This document shows, in pieces, positions 15,690-25,165 of a stretch of 33,809 nt of DNA. A program made the translations under genes and the position numbers. The notes beneath the pieces were generated by a model that worked only from the letters and a program-made list of their open reading frames with translations, ran no database searches and was not told the DNA's origin. Position 1 is the first letter of the stretch, and each line of letters starts with the position of its first letter. The stretch is taken from positions 1 to 33,809 of the forward strand of contig SUXX01000027.1 in NCBI GenBank assembly GCA_015060735.1. Direction: 5' to 3'. This stretch comes from Bacteroides sp. (GTDB lineage: Bacteria > Bacteroidota > Bacteroidia > Bacteroidales > Bacteroidaceae).

Positions 15690-16442
15690 TTATTGATCCG
15701 GATTCTCCACCATTCCCTGATATTTTTCCGGTAATCCGTTCATGATGGCTTTGTAAGATTCTTCCATTAGGCGGTTTACATTTTCTTCTCCTTTCGTTTG
15801 TGGATAGATAGGGTCGTGGATAGTCATGGTCAGTGGATGCCATTTCGGCCATTTAGCGGTGCGAGAAAGCACATCGAACGGGCCGTTCAAGGTGATGGGA
15901 ACAATGGGTAACTGTAGCTGGTCGGCCAGTTGGAATGCACCGCGTTTAAAATGTCCCATGTGTCCGGTAAAACTTCTTGAACCTTCGGCAAAAATAACGA
16001 GTGAAGTCCCTCCGGTAAGAACTCGTTTGGCATTCATGATGGTGGCATAAATCTTTCGGGGGCCTGATTTGTCTACAAAAATATGTCCTGCCGCTTCACT
16101 GGCTTTGCCTACAAAAGGTATCTTACGAATTCCTTTTTTCATCATCCATTTGAAATCATGTCCAAGGAAACCATATATTAAGAAGATGTCGAAAGCTCCT
16201 TGATGATTAGCGACAAACACATAGGAGGTGTCTTTTCGTACATTGGGGTTACGCTTTACCCGAACCGGTAATAGCAGTACGTAACAGAAAAGGATAGACC
16301 ATATTTTACCAGGCCAATAACTCCAGAAGTGAGCATTGCCGATGCTAGTACCAATGATGATGGTGGCACTGGTCAAGATGGTAGCTACTATCAGAATAGG
16401 CAGTGCGATGAATAGTTGATAGAAGAAGTATATGATTTTCAT
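15690..16442 (-). CDS. plsC: 1-acyl-sn-glycerol-3-phosphate acyltransferase (PlsC family)
   Basis: The 250-residue membrane-associated enzyme should add the second acyl chain to lysophosphatidic acid in phospholipid synthesis. There is a hydrophobic N-terminal segment (residues 3-30 and 47-60). The acyltransferase motifs follow in order: I NHQGAFD (His80 and Asp85, the HX4D pair), III FAEGSR (151-156) and IV PIVPITLNG (179-187). Lys/Arg-rich tracts lie between (MMKKGIRKIP). Paralogues with other acceptors exist in Bacteroidota, so the exact substrate is not certain. It appears to be the last gene of a minus-strand operon starting at 22007, 60 bases after the metallophosphoesterase. Confidence 0.88.
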   Translation of the reverse strand: MKIIYFFYQLFIALPILIVATILTSATIIIGTSIGNAHFWSYWPGKIWSILFCYVLLLPVRVKRNPNVRKDTSYVFVANHQGAFDIFLIYGFLGHDFKWMMKKGIRKIPFVGKASEAAGHIFVDKSGPRKIYATIMNAKRVLTGGTSLVIFAEGSRSFTGHMGHFKRGAFQLADQLQLPIVPITLNGPFDVLSRTAKWPKWHPLTMTIHDPIYPQTKGEENVNRLMEESYKAIMNGLPEKYQGMVENPDQ

Positions 16443-16502
16443 AGCATTATTTTTTATACAAAGTTAATAATAAATTGGGTTATCAGGATAGGAGAAGAAA
16501 AA

Positions 16503-17681
16503 TTAATTGTATGATTCCGTAGAATGGAACAGTGTTAGTAAGGTAATTTCTGGCCATGCTCCTAATCGCATGGGATAGAGTAGATGTCCCAATCCTATGT
16601 TTACATAAAGCATCTGGTTGCCTTCACGGTATAGTCCGCTATGTTCAGGATAAACGAAAGCGGCAGGTGACATGCCGAAAATCCGTGTCTGCATATCGTG
16701 GGTATGTCCGGAAAGAGTCAGTTGGATGTCGGTTTTCGGCAGTACTTCACGTCGCCAATGGCTTGGATCATGACTTAATAAGATTTTGAACATTCCTTCT
16801 GTTCCCATCATAGCCTCTTTCAGTTGGGCATGGTTAGGGAACGGTGGTCTTCCGCTATTTTCTACCCCTATCAGTGCCAAACTGTCTTTTCCGTTGTGAA
16901 GTATTACGTGTTGATTGTTCAGCAGTGACCACCCCATTTGTGCCTGCTTGGCCTTGATGCTGTCCAGCTGAGCCTGTTGCTGTTGAGGATTATCCCATTG
17001 GATGTAAGTGGAATAGTCGTGGTTCCCCAGTACGGAATAAATGCCATCTATGGCCTTCAGTTGGGAAAGAATTGGTATAAAGGCATTTAGTTCTGAAGCC
17101 AAATTATTAACTAAATCACCTGTAAAAACGATGAGGTGAGGCTGTAGGGAGTTAATGATTTTTACAGCCTTTTGCAGGGGATCAGTATCGGTACCCCAAC
17201 TGCCAGCATGGATGTCCGAGATTTGTACGATGCGATAACCGTCGAATCCTGTGGGAATATCCTTTGACTTAATGGTTGCCTTTCTTACTTGAAAATGTTG
17301 TTTCCCCTCAGTCGCTCCAAAGATGAGAAATCCCATGGAGCATAAGGCAATGGCTAATGCCAGATGGCTTTCGTAAAAGTGATGGTGTATCTTTCCGGCT
17401 AATGCCTTGAATAGCAGAATGCAAAGCGTAAAAAGTGCTTTGGGAACATTGATGCATAAAAAAATGATGAGCAGCAAGCTTAAGCGATTCATGGCTTCGG
17501 GACGAGGCTCATAGGTGCTGAATGTGAAAATCATACCTATAAAAAGTAGCATACTAGGTAACCAATAGGTCCATCTTATCCATGCTTTTTTCAAGGAACG
17601 GATGTAGGTGCGGTAGATGTACCAATCGGGTAATACCATCAGTACAGTGAAGAACAAGAAAAGTTCGAATAGATGTCTCAT
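16503..17681 (-). CDS. Membrane-bound metallophosphoesterase (YkuE/calcineurin-like)
   Basis: The protein has 392 residues. The first 125 contain four hydrophobic helices (about 5-20, 38-55, 66-92, 106-122), so the enzyme is membrane-anchored. The catalytic domain follows with the dinuclear metal motifs of calcineurin-like phosphoesterases: SDIHAG (Asp156, His158), GDLVNN (from 188), GNHD (219-222), SHDPSHW and SGHTHDMQ. The helical N-terminus plus this domain matches the YkuE-type family, some members of which act on lipid-linked phosphates or phosphodiesters; the substrate here is unknown. It lies 25 bases after the MetH-domain gene in the same operon and before the acyltransferase, so an envelope-lipid role would fit. 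Confidence 0.85.
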   Translation of the reverse strand: MRHLFELFLFFTVLMVLPDWYIYRTYIRSLKKAWIRWTYWLPSMLLFIGMIFTFSTYEPRPEAMNRLSLLLIIFLCINVPKALFTLCILLFKALAGKIHHHFYESHLALAIALCSMGFLIFGATEGKQHFQVRKATIKSKDIPTGFDGYRIVQISDIHAGSWGTDTDPLQKAVKIINSLQPHLIVFTGDLVNNLASELNAFIPILSQLKAIDGIYSVLGNHDYSTYIQWDNPQQQQAQLDSIKAKQAQMGWSLLNNQHVILHNGKDSLALIGVENSGRPPFPNHAQLKEAMMGTEGMFKILLSHDPSHWRREVLPKTDIQLTLSGHTHDMQTRIFGMSPAAFVYPEHSGLYREGNQMLYVNIGLGHLLYPMRLGAWPEITLLTLFHSTESYN

Positions 17682-17706
17682 AGGCTTATATGTATTAATG
17701 CTACTA

Positions 17707-18507
17707 TTATTGTAGATTTACTCCTAAAAATTTTCGTATCACCTCTATCGATATTCCTCGACGGGTGGCATAGTCCTTTACTTGCTCTTCATTTATCGGA
17801 CCTACACTGAAGTAGTGGCTGGCCGGATGGGCTATCATCAGACCGCTAACGGAAGCATGTGGTTGCATCATTCCGTTCTCTGTTAGGTGGATGCCTATTT
17901 GTTCCATATCCAATAGTTGGTTCAACAAAAAGTTCACCGATAGGTCAGGGAGAGAAGGGTAACCCACTGCCGGACGAGTGCCTTGGAACACTTCTTTATG
18001 CAACTGGTGTATGCTCAAGTTTTCATTGGGGGCATATCCCCAAAAGTCTTTGCGTACTTGTTCATGTAGTCGTTCTGCGGTAGCTTCGGCCAAGCGGTCA
18101 GCCAATGTTTTCATTAGCAAGCTCCGGTAATTGTCATCAGAATAGTTTGACTCCATGTCTGAATCTACGGTTGTGGCAAAGATGCCCACTTTGTCAGGAA
18201 TGCCGGAGGAAAGTGGCCGAATGAAATCACTTATACACAGATAAGAACTGCCTTCTTTGGCTGTTTGTTGACGAAGGCAAGGAAAGCGAGTGCCTTCCAA
18301 CCAGATATCATTCCCTTCGCTATTAGCTTCCATTAACCGGAAAACGGCGTGTGTACCGAAATCCCCATCCAATATGGACAACATCCGGTCGGCATCTTCC
18401 TGAAGTTGTTTGGCTTCATTGCTTTCACCTCGTACACCCCATGTGTGGAAAAAATACTCCCAGTTGATGTACTTGCTCACTTCGTGTATGCGGTAGTGGA
18501 GTATCAT
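17707..18507 (-). CDS. Stand-alone methionine synthase (MetH) reactivation domain
   Basis: The 266-residue protein consists of the C-terminal 'activation' domain of B12-dependent methionine synthase and nothing else. Recognisable pieces are IHEVSKYINWEYFFHTWGVRG, the SAM-binding GTRPAVGYPSLPD (E. coli MetH RPAPGYPACP), LTENGMMQPHASVSG, HPASHYFSVG, and the ending QVKDYATRRGISIEVIRKFL. In E. coli this domain binds S-adenosylmethionine and, with flavodoxin, re-methylates inactive cob(II)alamin. The main MetH must be encoded elsewhere, so the synthase is split in this organism. The start overlaps the pyrC stop as ATGA (18504-18507), showing coupling to dihydroorotase. The start MILHYRIHEV is the natural domain beginning. 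Confidence 0.88.
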   Translation of the reverse strand: MILHYRIHEVSKYINWEYFFHTWGVRGESNEAKQLQEDADRMLSILDGDFGTHAVFRLMEANSEGNDIWLEGTRFPCLRQQTAKEGSSYLCISDFIRPLSSGIPDKVGIFATTVDSDMESNYSDDNYRSLLMKTLADRLAEATAERLHEQVRKDFWGYAPNENLSIHQLHKEVFQGTRPAVGYPSLPDLSVNFLLNQLLDMEQIGIHLTENGMMQPHASVSGLMIAHPASHYFSVGPINEEQVKDYATRRGISIEVIRKFLGVNLQ

Positions 18508-19856
18508 CGGCAGAATCGCAAAGCCTGTCCGCGATGGTCAGTATTCACTTTGTTGTCGCTATACGTCAGTTTGCCATTGACAAATGTCTTTTCTACCTTG
18601 GCATGGAAGGTTTGCCCTTCCATCGGACTCCAACCACATTTGCTCAAGATGCAATCGGCAGTAACAGTCCATTCTTTCGATGGGTTAACTAAAACCAAAT
18701 CGGCTTGGTATCCCGGACGGATGAATCCTCGATTGGCTATTTGGTAAAGAGTAGCTGGGGCATGACACATTTTCTGTACCAGTTGTTCGATTCCGAGCAA
18801 ACCTTCGTGTACCAATTCCATCATGGCCGTCAGTGAGAATTGCAGAGTAGGCATACCTGATACAGCTTTCAGAGCACCGCCTTTTTTCTCTTCCGGTAAG
18901 TGTGGAGCATGGTCGGTGCCCACAATATCAATGAGGTTGTTTGTCAAGGCTATCCGTAAGGCATCGCGATCGGTCTCTGTTTTGATGGCTGGGTTACATT
19001 TGATGCGTGCTCCCAAACGGTCGTAGTCCTTATCGCAGAAGAAAAGGTGCGATACGCAGGCCTCTGCCGTGATATGTTTTTCGGCAATTGGTTTATCTTC
19101 CAGTAAGGTCAATTCTCTGGCCGTACTGATATGGAGTATATGTAGGCGAGCACCAGTTTCTTTGGCTAGTTGCACAGCCAAAGCCGATGACTGATAACAA
19201 GCTTCCTCGCTACGGATAAGTGGATGATATTTCACGTCGGGATCGTCTCCATATTTTTCTCGATAGGCATTTCCATTGGCTGAGATGATGGATTGGTCTT
19301 CGCAGTGGGTAGCGATAAGCATACCAGCATGGGCAAAGATATTCTTTAAGGTTTCCATACGATCTACTAGCATGTTTCCGGTACTGGCTCCCATAAATAA
19401 TTTTACGCCGCACACCCGGGTCTTGTCCAATAGGGGTAATAGGTGGGCATTGTTATTGGTGGCTCCGAAATAGAACGAATAGTTCACGAGACTTTTCATG
19501 GCAGCCTTCTCAAACTTATCTTCCAACGCTTCTAAAGTGGTGGTTTGCGGATTGGTGTTAGGCATGTCCATGTAGCTGGTTACTCCACCGGCTGCGGCTG
19601 CCATACTTTCAGTGTGTATGTCGGCTTTGTGGGTTAGTCCCGGGTCACGGAAGTGTACGTGGTCATCGATGATGCCAGGTAACAGGTAGCATCCTTGTGC
19701 ATCAATGGTTTCGTTGCAAAGAGTTGTAGGTTCTTCACCTGCTTTCAGCACTTCAGCTATCACTTCGTTTTCTATCACGATAGCACCCTCGAAGGTTTGC
19801 CCTTCGTTCACGATGCGTGCATTCTTTATATAGGTTCTTTTCATGGCTTGAATCAT
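18504..19856 (-). CDS. pyrC: Dihydroorotase (class I)
   Basis: The 450-residue zinc amidohydrolase catalyses carbamoyl-aspartate to dihydroorotate in pyrimidine synthesis. Metal and catalytic residues are visible: HVH (His66, His68) in DDHVHFRDPGLTHK, carboxylated-lysine candidate Lys152 (GVKLFMGASTGNM), His184 (ATHCED), His242 (LHILHIST) and Asp315 (GTDHAPH). Length and motifs are those of the long, monofunctional class I enzymes like that of Bacillus, not the short E. coli type. The first ATG (19856) overlaps the glycosyltransferase stop by four bases; the second, at 19844, is nearly as good. Downstream, it overlaps the MetH-domain gene by four bases. Confidence 0.93.
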   Translation of the reverse strand: MIQAMKRTYIKNARIVNEGQTFEGAIVIENEVIAEVLKAGEEPTTLCNETIDAQGCYLLPGIIDDHVHFRDPGLTHKADIHTESMAAAAGGVTSYMDMPNTNPQTTTLEALEDKFEKAAMKSLVNYSFYFGATNNNAHLLPLLDKTRVCGVKLFMGASTGNMLVDRMETLKNIFAHAGMLIATHCEDQSIISANGNAYREKYGDDPDVKYHPLIRSEEACYQSSALAVQLAKETGARLHILHISTARELTLLEDKPIAEKHITAEACVSHLFFCDKDYDRLGARIKCNPAIKTETDRDALRIALTNNLIDIVGTDHAPHLPEEKKGGALKAVSGMPTLQFSLTAMMELVHEGLLGIEQLVQKMCHAPATLYQIANRGFIRPGYQADLVLVNPSKEWTVTADCILSKCGWSPMEGQTFHAKVEKTFVNGKLTYSDNKVNTDHRGQALRFCR

Positions 19857-20593
19857 TTCTTTTGTGGATACTTGCGGAACCAGCTGTTTACTTTCAGTTG
19901 GATGACGCCCATTACTGCTTCACCGAAAATGCTGCTGTTCATCTTGGATGTTCCCAATTCACGGTTTACAAAGATGACCGGTACTTCAGCAATTTGAAAA
20001 CCACATTGGTGGGCTGTAAACTTCATCTCTATTTGGAAGGCATATCCCTTGAACTTGATTTTATCCAGTTCGATGGTTTCCAATACTTTCCGACGGTAGC
20101 ACTTGAATCCGGCAGTGGTGTCATGTATGGGAAGTCCCGTAATGAAGCGTACATATTTTGAAGCAAAATACGACATCAGCACGCGTCCCATCGGCCAGTT
20201 CACTACATTTACACCGCTGACATACCGCGAACCGATAGCTACATCATAACCTTCGTCTGCACATTGGTTGTAGAGCCGAGGTAAGTCGGCCGGGGCATGG
20301 CTGAAGTCTGCATCCATTTCGAAGATGTAATCATATTCTCGTTCTAACGCCCATTTGAATCCAGCAATATAAGCTGTTCCTAGCCCAAGTTTTCCTTTGC
20401 GTTTCAGCATGAACAATTGGTCTGGGAATTCTAGTTGCAATTTTCTTACGATGTCGGCCGTTCCATCGGGTGAGTTGTCTTCCACCACTAGGATATGAAA
20501 CGTCTTTTCCAGACTAAATATGGCCCGGGTAATGTTTTCGATATTTTCTTTTTCGTTATAAGTTGGTATGATGATGATGCTATCTGATTTCAT
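19853..20593 (-). CDS. GT2 polyprenol-phosphate mannosyltransferase (DPM1-like)
   Basis: The 246-residue cytoplasmic family-2 glycosyltransferase resembles dolichol/polyprenyl-phosphate mannose synthase. Motifs in order are IIPTYNEKENI (nucleotide binding), VVEDNSPDGTADIV, the metal-binding EMDADFSH (DAD, 94-96), GSRYVSGVNVVNWP and the acceptor-loop HDTTAGFKCYRRKVLETI. There is no C-terminal membrane anchor, as in single-domain DPM1. It would transfer a sugar from GDP-mannose to a lipid carrier for use outside the membrane; sugar identity is inferred. It lies 13 bases after the S41 protease gene and overlaps pyrC by ATGA. Confidence 0.9.
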   Translation of the reverse strand: MKSDSIIIIPTYNEKENIENITRAIFSLEKTFHILVVEDNSPDGTADIVRKLQLEFPDQLFMLKRKGKLGLGTAYIAGFKWALEREYDYIFEMDADFSHAPADLPRLYNQCADEGYDVAIGSRYVSGVNVVNWPMGRVLMSYFASKYVRFITGLPIHDTTAGFKCYRRKVLETIELDKIKFKGYAFQIEMKFTAHQCGFQIAEVPVIFVNRELGTSKMNSSIFGEAVMGVIQLKVNSWFRKYPQKK

Positions 20594-20606
20594 GGCTTTG
20601 TTTCGA

Positions 20607-22007
20607 TTAAGGGTTGAGGGTGTTTGTCTGGTGAATCATGCCTTTGGCTTTGATAGATGTACGCAGTACGCTCACTTCTTCAGTTTCATCCGTTGGTAGG
20701 TCGGGCATAATTCCTGTTGTTATCAGCGATAGGGTATTCTTCAGGTAAAATTCTTCCGTGTTGCCAAGTGGGTACCAATTCAGTAATGTGTTTTCATTCA
20801 GCGGAAAATCTGGAGTGAATCCGTTGGCATAATCTCCTTCGTGGTTGGCATTCGATACATAGGCTACTACCGGCCAAAGGGTTAGTCCGTAAGTTTCGTT
20901 TTCGAAAGCCGACATGGCTACTGGCTTACCGGCGGTTTTCTCGCCAATCAACACTACATTTTCTGCTCCCAAATATGGAATAAGGCCGTTGATGACCGCT
21001 TCGGACGATGAGGCCGTCATATTACCTGTCAGAACATAGATCTTGCTCAGATTAAGATTGGCATCGGCATATTGCGAGTCTAACGGATAACTTATTGTTT
21101 GTGGGTCGGTCAGTGCATTGCGAGTTAGGTTGATGAATTCTTTTCCCATAGCCGTTTCAGGAACTAATAGGCTTCCTAACGCTTGGGCACACGTCAAAAA
21201 ACCACCGTTGTTATAACGAAGGTCCAACACAAATGCATCAGGCGACTGACTCTTGAATTGGGCAAACAATTGTTTCATCTGTTCCATATAAACGGTTTCG
21301 GTACCATCATTGTTGGGACCGGTTGAGAATTCGTTATAAACTAGATAGGCAATCTTCTGTCCTTCAATCTGATAGAGCGTATCCACGAGGAAAGGATTGA
21401 TTTCCATTGAGATGGATGCACCTACTTGCACGGTGTCACGAGGAATCCAAAAGGCTCCGTTTTCATTGATAGCAATACGGTCACGTGTCCAAAGGGTTTG
21501 TCCGCCGTTCATTAGTAGGGTGTAGTTGTCTGTGGTGATATTGGCTTGATCAATAGCTGTAATCCAGTCTCCACGTTGGATGCCTGCTTGCTCGGCCGGG
21601 GAGTTAGGTAATACGTAGAGTACCCTTGCCACGGTATGTGTGGTGGTTCCGGTTGGGTCGTTGGTCAGTGCAAACTCCATGCCATATGTTGATGTACGAT
21701 CCAGCATCAGACTACGGGTTTCTTCTTCTTCGCCTTGTGTTTCTTCCATGTACGAATAGATGTCGCCTTTTCCGTTCAGAGCCTCTTTATAGAGCATGTT
21801 TCTAAAAAAGGTAGCCGGAGTTTGGAAATAGTCGTTTTCGTCCTCGATGGGAGGGATTTCTTCATACCACAAATAGTTCTTCCGCATGGTTTCTTCTATC
21901 CACATGCGGTCTTCAATCAATGCGTAGAATTCTTCACTACGGTCTTCTCCGCACGAGAATGTCGTAAAAATAGTCAGTATAATTCCTATATATTGAATGT
22001 GTTTCAT
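20607..22007 (-). CDS. S41-family PDZ peptidase, lipoprotein
   Basis: The 466-residue protein starts with a lipoprotein signal, MKHIQYIGIILTIFTTFSC (Cys19). An N-terminal helical region (25-110) is followed by a PDZ domain (about 120-205, LPNSPAEQAGIQRGDWITAID), then a C-terminal-processing-type peptidase domain (215-420) with AFVLDLRYNNGG, LTGNMTASSSEA and GEKTAGKPV. By family alignment Ser335 (TASSSEA) and Lys361 are the likely Ser-Lys dyad. The family cleaves near C-termini of envelope proteins. It is first in the six-gene operon, with a -7 box 22 bases before the ATG. Confidence 0.88.
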   Translation of the reverse strand: MKHIQYIGIILTIFTTFSCGEDRSEEFYALIEDRMWIEETMRKNYLWYEEIPPIEDENDYFQTPATFFRNMLYKEALNGKGDIYSYMEETQGEEEETRSLMLDRTSTYGMEFALTNDPTGTTTHTVARVLYVLPNSPAEQAGIQRGDWITAIDQANITTDNYTLLMNGGQTLWTRDRIAINENGAFWIPRDTVQVGASISMEINPFLVDTLYQIEGQKIAYLVYNEFSTGPNNDGTETVYMEQMKQLFAQFKSQSPDAFVLDLRYNNGGFLTCAQALGSLLVPETAMGKEFINLTRNALTDPQTISYPLDSQYADANLNLSKIYVLTGNMTASSSEAVINGLIPYLGAENVVLIGEKTAGKPVAMSAFENETYGLTLWPVVAYVSNANHEGDYANGFTPDFPLNENTLLNWYPLGNTEEFYLKNTLSLITTGIMPDLPTDETEEVSVLRTSIKAKGMIHQTNTLNP

Positions 22008-22029
22008 ATCGTTTTATCTGTTTCAGTTG

Positions 22030-22037
22030 CAAATCTA
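22030..22037 (-). promoter_or_regulatory. -7 element of the 22007-15690 operon promoter
   Basis: TAGATTTG on the minus strand, extended as TTTGCA, lies 22 bases upstream of the S41 protease start. The close spacing of the six downstream genes makes this the probable main promoter of the operon; no TTG is seen at the expected -33 position. Confidence 0.5.
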
Positions 22038-22130
22038 GGGAATTTGAATAAAAAAATCGCATTTTCCTCGAACAATTTTCAAATGCTAGTTGTTTACTGG
22101 TTTAGTTTAATTATTACATGATAACTAACA

Positions 22131-22940
22131 ATGAAAACAGATGTCTTTTGTAGGCTGCTCGGTCTTGTCCTTGTGCTGAGTGGCTGTATGCAGACATCCA
22201 ATGTCCCCAGGGTGTCTAAAATCGAGGATTTGAAGCGGTCCAATGCGACCGTTTGGCCTTTGCAATATGATTACAAGGGTCGGTTAATAATGTATGGTCA
22301 CACCTCCATTGAATATGGGGAAAACGAAATTCGAATAGGTCGGATGGATTGGGATTACCGAGGCGAACAATTGCTCTCGGCTGCTTATTTCTTTTCCGAA
22401 GGTGAAGTTTTTAGGAGCGAAGCCCATTGTTTGTTGTTTACAGACACGGTAAGAACCGAGGTATGGAAAGAAGTGGACTATCAGCTTTGTGGTGATACAG
22501 TCAAGATGGAGTCTACCTATTTGTCCATTCCTGACCGTCATCTTCTGAAGCAGATTTATGCACAATATGTTTATGATAAGGATGGAAATCTAGGAGAAAT
22601 CATCAGCCGTTATGTAGGAACCAATCATGAAACAACAGCTTGTCATAGTTATTATTTCTATGACCATCATATATCTTGTCGGTCGAACTTGAACATGCAG
22701 TCTTTCTTTATAGATGTCGAAGGTCCCGATGCCTTTTTCTTTTTCTTGTTGGACATGGATCGTAAATCCAAAGGGCATAAATTGCCTAACCGTATCCGTT
22801 ATTGTGTGAATCATGGAAAGGCTGTCTACACAGCCGATGGCCTGTATCAAATGGATGGAGATGAAATGATTCGTGGTGAAATCATCAGTGATGAAGTTAG
22901 GGTTAGAGTCCGCATGGGATTCGAGTACTTTACGAACTAA
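22131..22940 (+). CDS. Hypothetical lipoprotein
   Basis: The 269-residue protein starts MKTDVFCRLLGLVLVLSGC, a lipoprotein signal (lipobox LSGC, Cys19). The mature part is beta-rich with aromatic and charged residues (YDYKGRLIMYGHTSIEYGENEIRIGRMDWDYRG, YAQYVYDKDGNLGEIISRYVG), like the repeat-poor beta-structures of Bacteroidota surface lipoproteins. I do not recognise a named family. The stop codon abuts the stop of the convergent TPR gene (22940 and 22941), with no terminator between. A -7 box could not be identified upstream. Confidence 0.7.
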   Translation: MKTDVFCRLLGLVLVLSGCMQTSNVPRVSKIEDLKRSNATVWPLQYDYKGRLIMYGHTSIEYGENEIRIGRMDWDYRGEQLLSAAYFFSEGEVFRSEAHCLLFTDTVRTEVWKEVDYQLCGDTVKMESTYLSIPDRHLLKQIYAQYVYDKDGNLGEIISRYVGTNHETTACHSYYFYDHHISCRSNLNMQSFFIDVEGPDAFFFFLLDMDRKSKGHKLPNRIRYCVNHGKAVYTADGLYQMDGDEMIRGEIISDEVRVRVRMGFEYFTN

Positions 22941-25136
22941 TTAAATCAGCAAGTCCAAAACAATGCGGATTTCTTCGTCCGACAATCCCCGTTCTTGCAG
23001 TACTCTTCGGTCGTTATCAAAGGCTTGTATGAATGCCGTGTGGCTATCGAAGTGTTCGTGTGCCTCTTGGTAATTCCTACAGGCTTCAGGCAAGTTTCCT
23101 TGTATTAAATATATATGTCCAGTGTTTATCCAGTCTTCTGCTTTGACTGAAGGTTCAGCAGTAAGCAAGGCATAATATTTCAGGGCTTCTTTATATTTGC
23201 CGGTCAGTAGTGAGCACCAGGCAATGGCTCGGCGGGCATTGTCGGGATTCTTCTCCAAGTATTCTACCTTATAGAAATACGATAGGGCTTCAGCGTAATT
23301 CTCTTGTCTTATTAGGCATTGGCCTATTTGCAGGGCGATGTTTAGGTTTTCGGGTTGCACGGTTTCCACCTTGCGATAGTACTCCAAGGCAGTGGTTATA
23401 TCACCTTTCAGTTTGTGGCATTGTGCCAAATGCTTGTTGGTCCACAAATTGTCAGTTGCTAGCAGGTCTGCGTGTTTATACAGATGGATGGCATCGGCAT
23501 ATTTCTTTTGTTTCTGTCGGATGTAACCTGCTTTTTGATAGATTTCTGCCTGTGGTGGCTCGTTCCTCATCAGTATGCTGAATAGGGTATAAGCTTCTTC
23601 CAAATAGCCTTTCTGTAATAGGTAGTTGGCCATTTCATTGGTTTGTTCTCTTCGTAACAAGGCGTGTGCCAATAGAGGGTTTTCCCATAGAGCGAAGTTC
23701 CAGTGGAAGATGTCTTCTTCCTCTTTATGGTTTGACCATAGTTTGAAGAAGCGGTAAAGGTCTTGGATGTATTGTCGGCTGATACCTTTGGCCTCTTTTT
23801 TCTTTTGCATCAGTTGTTCTAATCTGTCACGATGTTCCTCGTTCATCCGCACTTGTTCTTCCATCTGTTGCATGGAATGTTCTTTCATGGGTTGGGGCAT
23901 GCTCAGTATGGCTAGGGCGAAGGAATATTTGTCCGAGTTGCAGAAGAAGTCGGAGGCCGTAATGAGTCTGAGGGGTGAGAAGGCCGATTGGTCGAAATTC
24001 TTCTTAAGCGGAGCTAACATGGGAAGGTTGATGTCGAAGGGATAGAACCAATGAGCTGCCTGACGGAAGAATGGGTAGTGTTTCAATTGGGCAAACGAAC
24101 TCATGTAGACATCTGCTCCGGCCATCTGCCATTCGCCCATTTCCTTAATTTTGTCGGCCATGCCGCTCTTGTCCATCCATTCTTCCCATTCGGGGTTACG
24201 ATCTTCGGGGTCTTCAGTTTCGTCGAAATGGAACTTAGGGTCGTTCAGCTGTTTGGCATTTTTTATCATTTCGGGGATAATTTCTTCCCGCATCTTCTTG
24301 TCTATCTTGGTAGTTTCGCGGGTGATGAGTAGTTGCATTTGGATGGTGTACAGATTGTTGCAGAAACCTTCATCTTCAGTTAATAACGAAAGCCGCGAGC
24401 GGATTTCAGGGTAGAGTGCAAGGCGGGCAGTATGTTTCAGTAAAGTGATAACAATCCCCACGATGGCTCGTTGGTTTACTTGCAATTCTTCGTGGGTATA
24501 AGCTTCAAACAGAAAATTCAGTTTGCGAGCATCGAATAAACGGAGAAGAGCCAGAGTGACGGCACTCACCATCACGGCTAAATCATTGGCAGGTACTAGC
24601 ATAGAGCCTAGAAGGGCGTTGGCTTCAGCAGCTTCGGCTTCCGTCCATAGGGCGGAGGTCCATGTTTTGTCGAACAATTCGGTTACGGTTTGTTCGTGGA
24701 TTTGGTGTATGCGTTCGGTTTCGGCCTTCAGACGTGTCGGCTCATGATAAAGCAAAGGTGCGGTTCCGATGTCTTCGGTGAAGGATTCGAGAATCATTTG
24801 TAGTTCAGCATACGCTTTGGGTGGATGGAGCTTAAAGGTGCGGATGAGATCGAAGTACACACCGGTTGTCTTTTGTGCCATCAGAGCGATGTTCACAATG
24901 TCGGTCAGTTCGTAGGCGGTGCGGAGTGTTTTCTGGAAGAATTTTCCACGACTGGGGTCTTCCATGCCTTGTGCGGCATATTGAAGTAGGTAGTCATAAG
25001 CCGTGGTAGTAGCCTCGATACGATTCTGCAACTCCCATGAGGGAACTTGTGTTGCGATAGCCTGCAATTGTGTTAAGGCTTCTTTTAGCCGGCCGGCATC
25101 CAGCAAGCGGTTGATGTCTTCGATTCCTTCGTACAT
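22941..25136 (-). CDS. Large tetratricopeptide-repeat protein
   Basis: The 731-residue soluble protein has no signal peptide or membrane segment, so it is probably cytoplasmic. The first 400 residues are helical and without a recognised domain. TPR-like units run from about residue 525 to 710: YQKAGYIRQKQKKYADAIHLYKHA, NKHLAQCHKLKGDITTALEYY, ALQIGQCLIRQENYAEALSYF, and WINTGHIYLIQGNLPEACRNYQ. Such repeats normally mediate protein-protein contacts; no enzyme motif is present. The ATG at 25136 is 29 bases from a -7 box on the minus strand, divergent from mfd. Confidence 0.85.
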   Translation of the reverse strand: MYEGIEDINRLLDAGRLKEALTQLQAIATQVPSWELQNRIEATTTAYDYLLQYAAQGMEDPSRGKFFQKTLRTAYELTDIVNIALMAQKTTGVYFDLIRTFKLHPPKAYAELQMILESFTEDIGTAPLLYHEPTRLKAETERIHQIHEQTVTELFDKTWTSALWTEAEAAEANALLGSMLVPANDLAVMVSAVTLALLRLFDARKLNFLFEAYTHEELQVNQRAIVGIVITLLKHTARLALYPEIRSRLSLLTEDEGFCNNLYTIQMQLLITRETTKIDKKMREEIIPEMIKNAKQLNDPKFHFDETEDPEDRNPEWEEWMDKSGMADKIKEMGEWQMAGADVYMSSFAQLKHYPFFRQAAHWFYPFDINLPMLAPLKKNFDQSAFSPLRLITASDFFCNSDKYSFALAILSMPQPMKEHSMQQMEEQVRMNEEHRDRLEQLMQKKKEAKGISRQYIQDLYRFFKLWSNHKEEEDIFHWNFALWENPLLAHALLRREQTNEMANYLLQKGYLEEAYTLFSILMRNEPPQAEIYQKAGYIRQKQKKYADAIHLYKHADLLATDNLWTNKHLAQCHKLKGDITTALEYYRKVETVQPENLNIALQIGQCLIRQENYAEALSYFYKVEYLEKNPDNARRAIAWCSLLTGKYKEALKYYALLTAEPSVKAEDWINTGHIYLIQGNLPEACRNYQEAHEHFDSHTAFIQAFDNDRRVLQERGLSDEEIRIVLDLLI

Positions 25137-25165
25137 GATAAAATGATAGTTATAAAATCAAAAGA

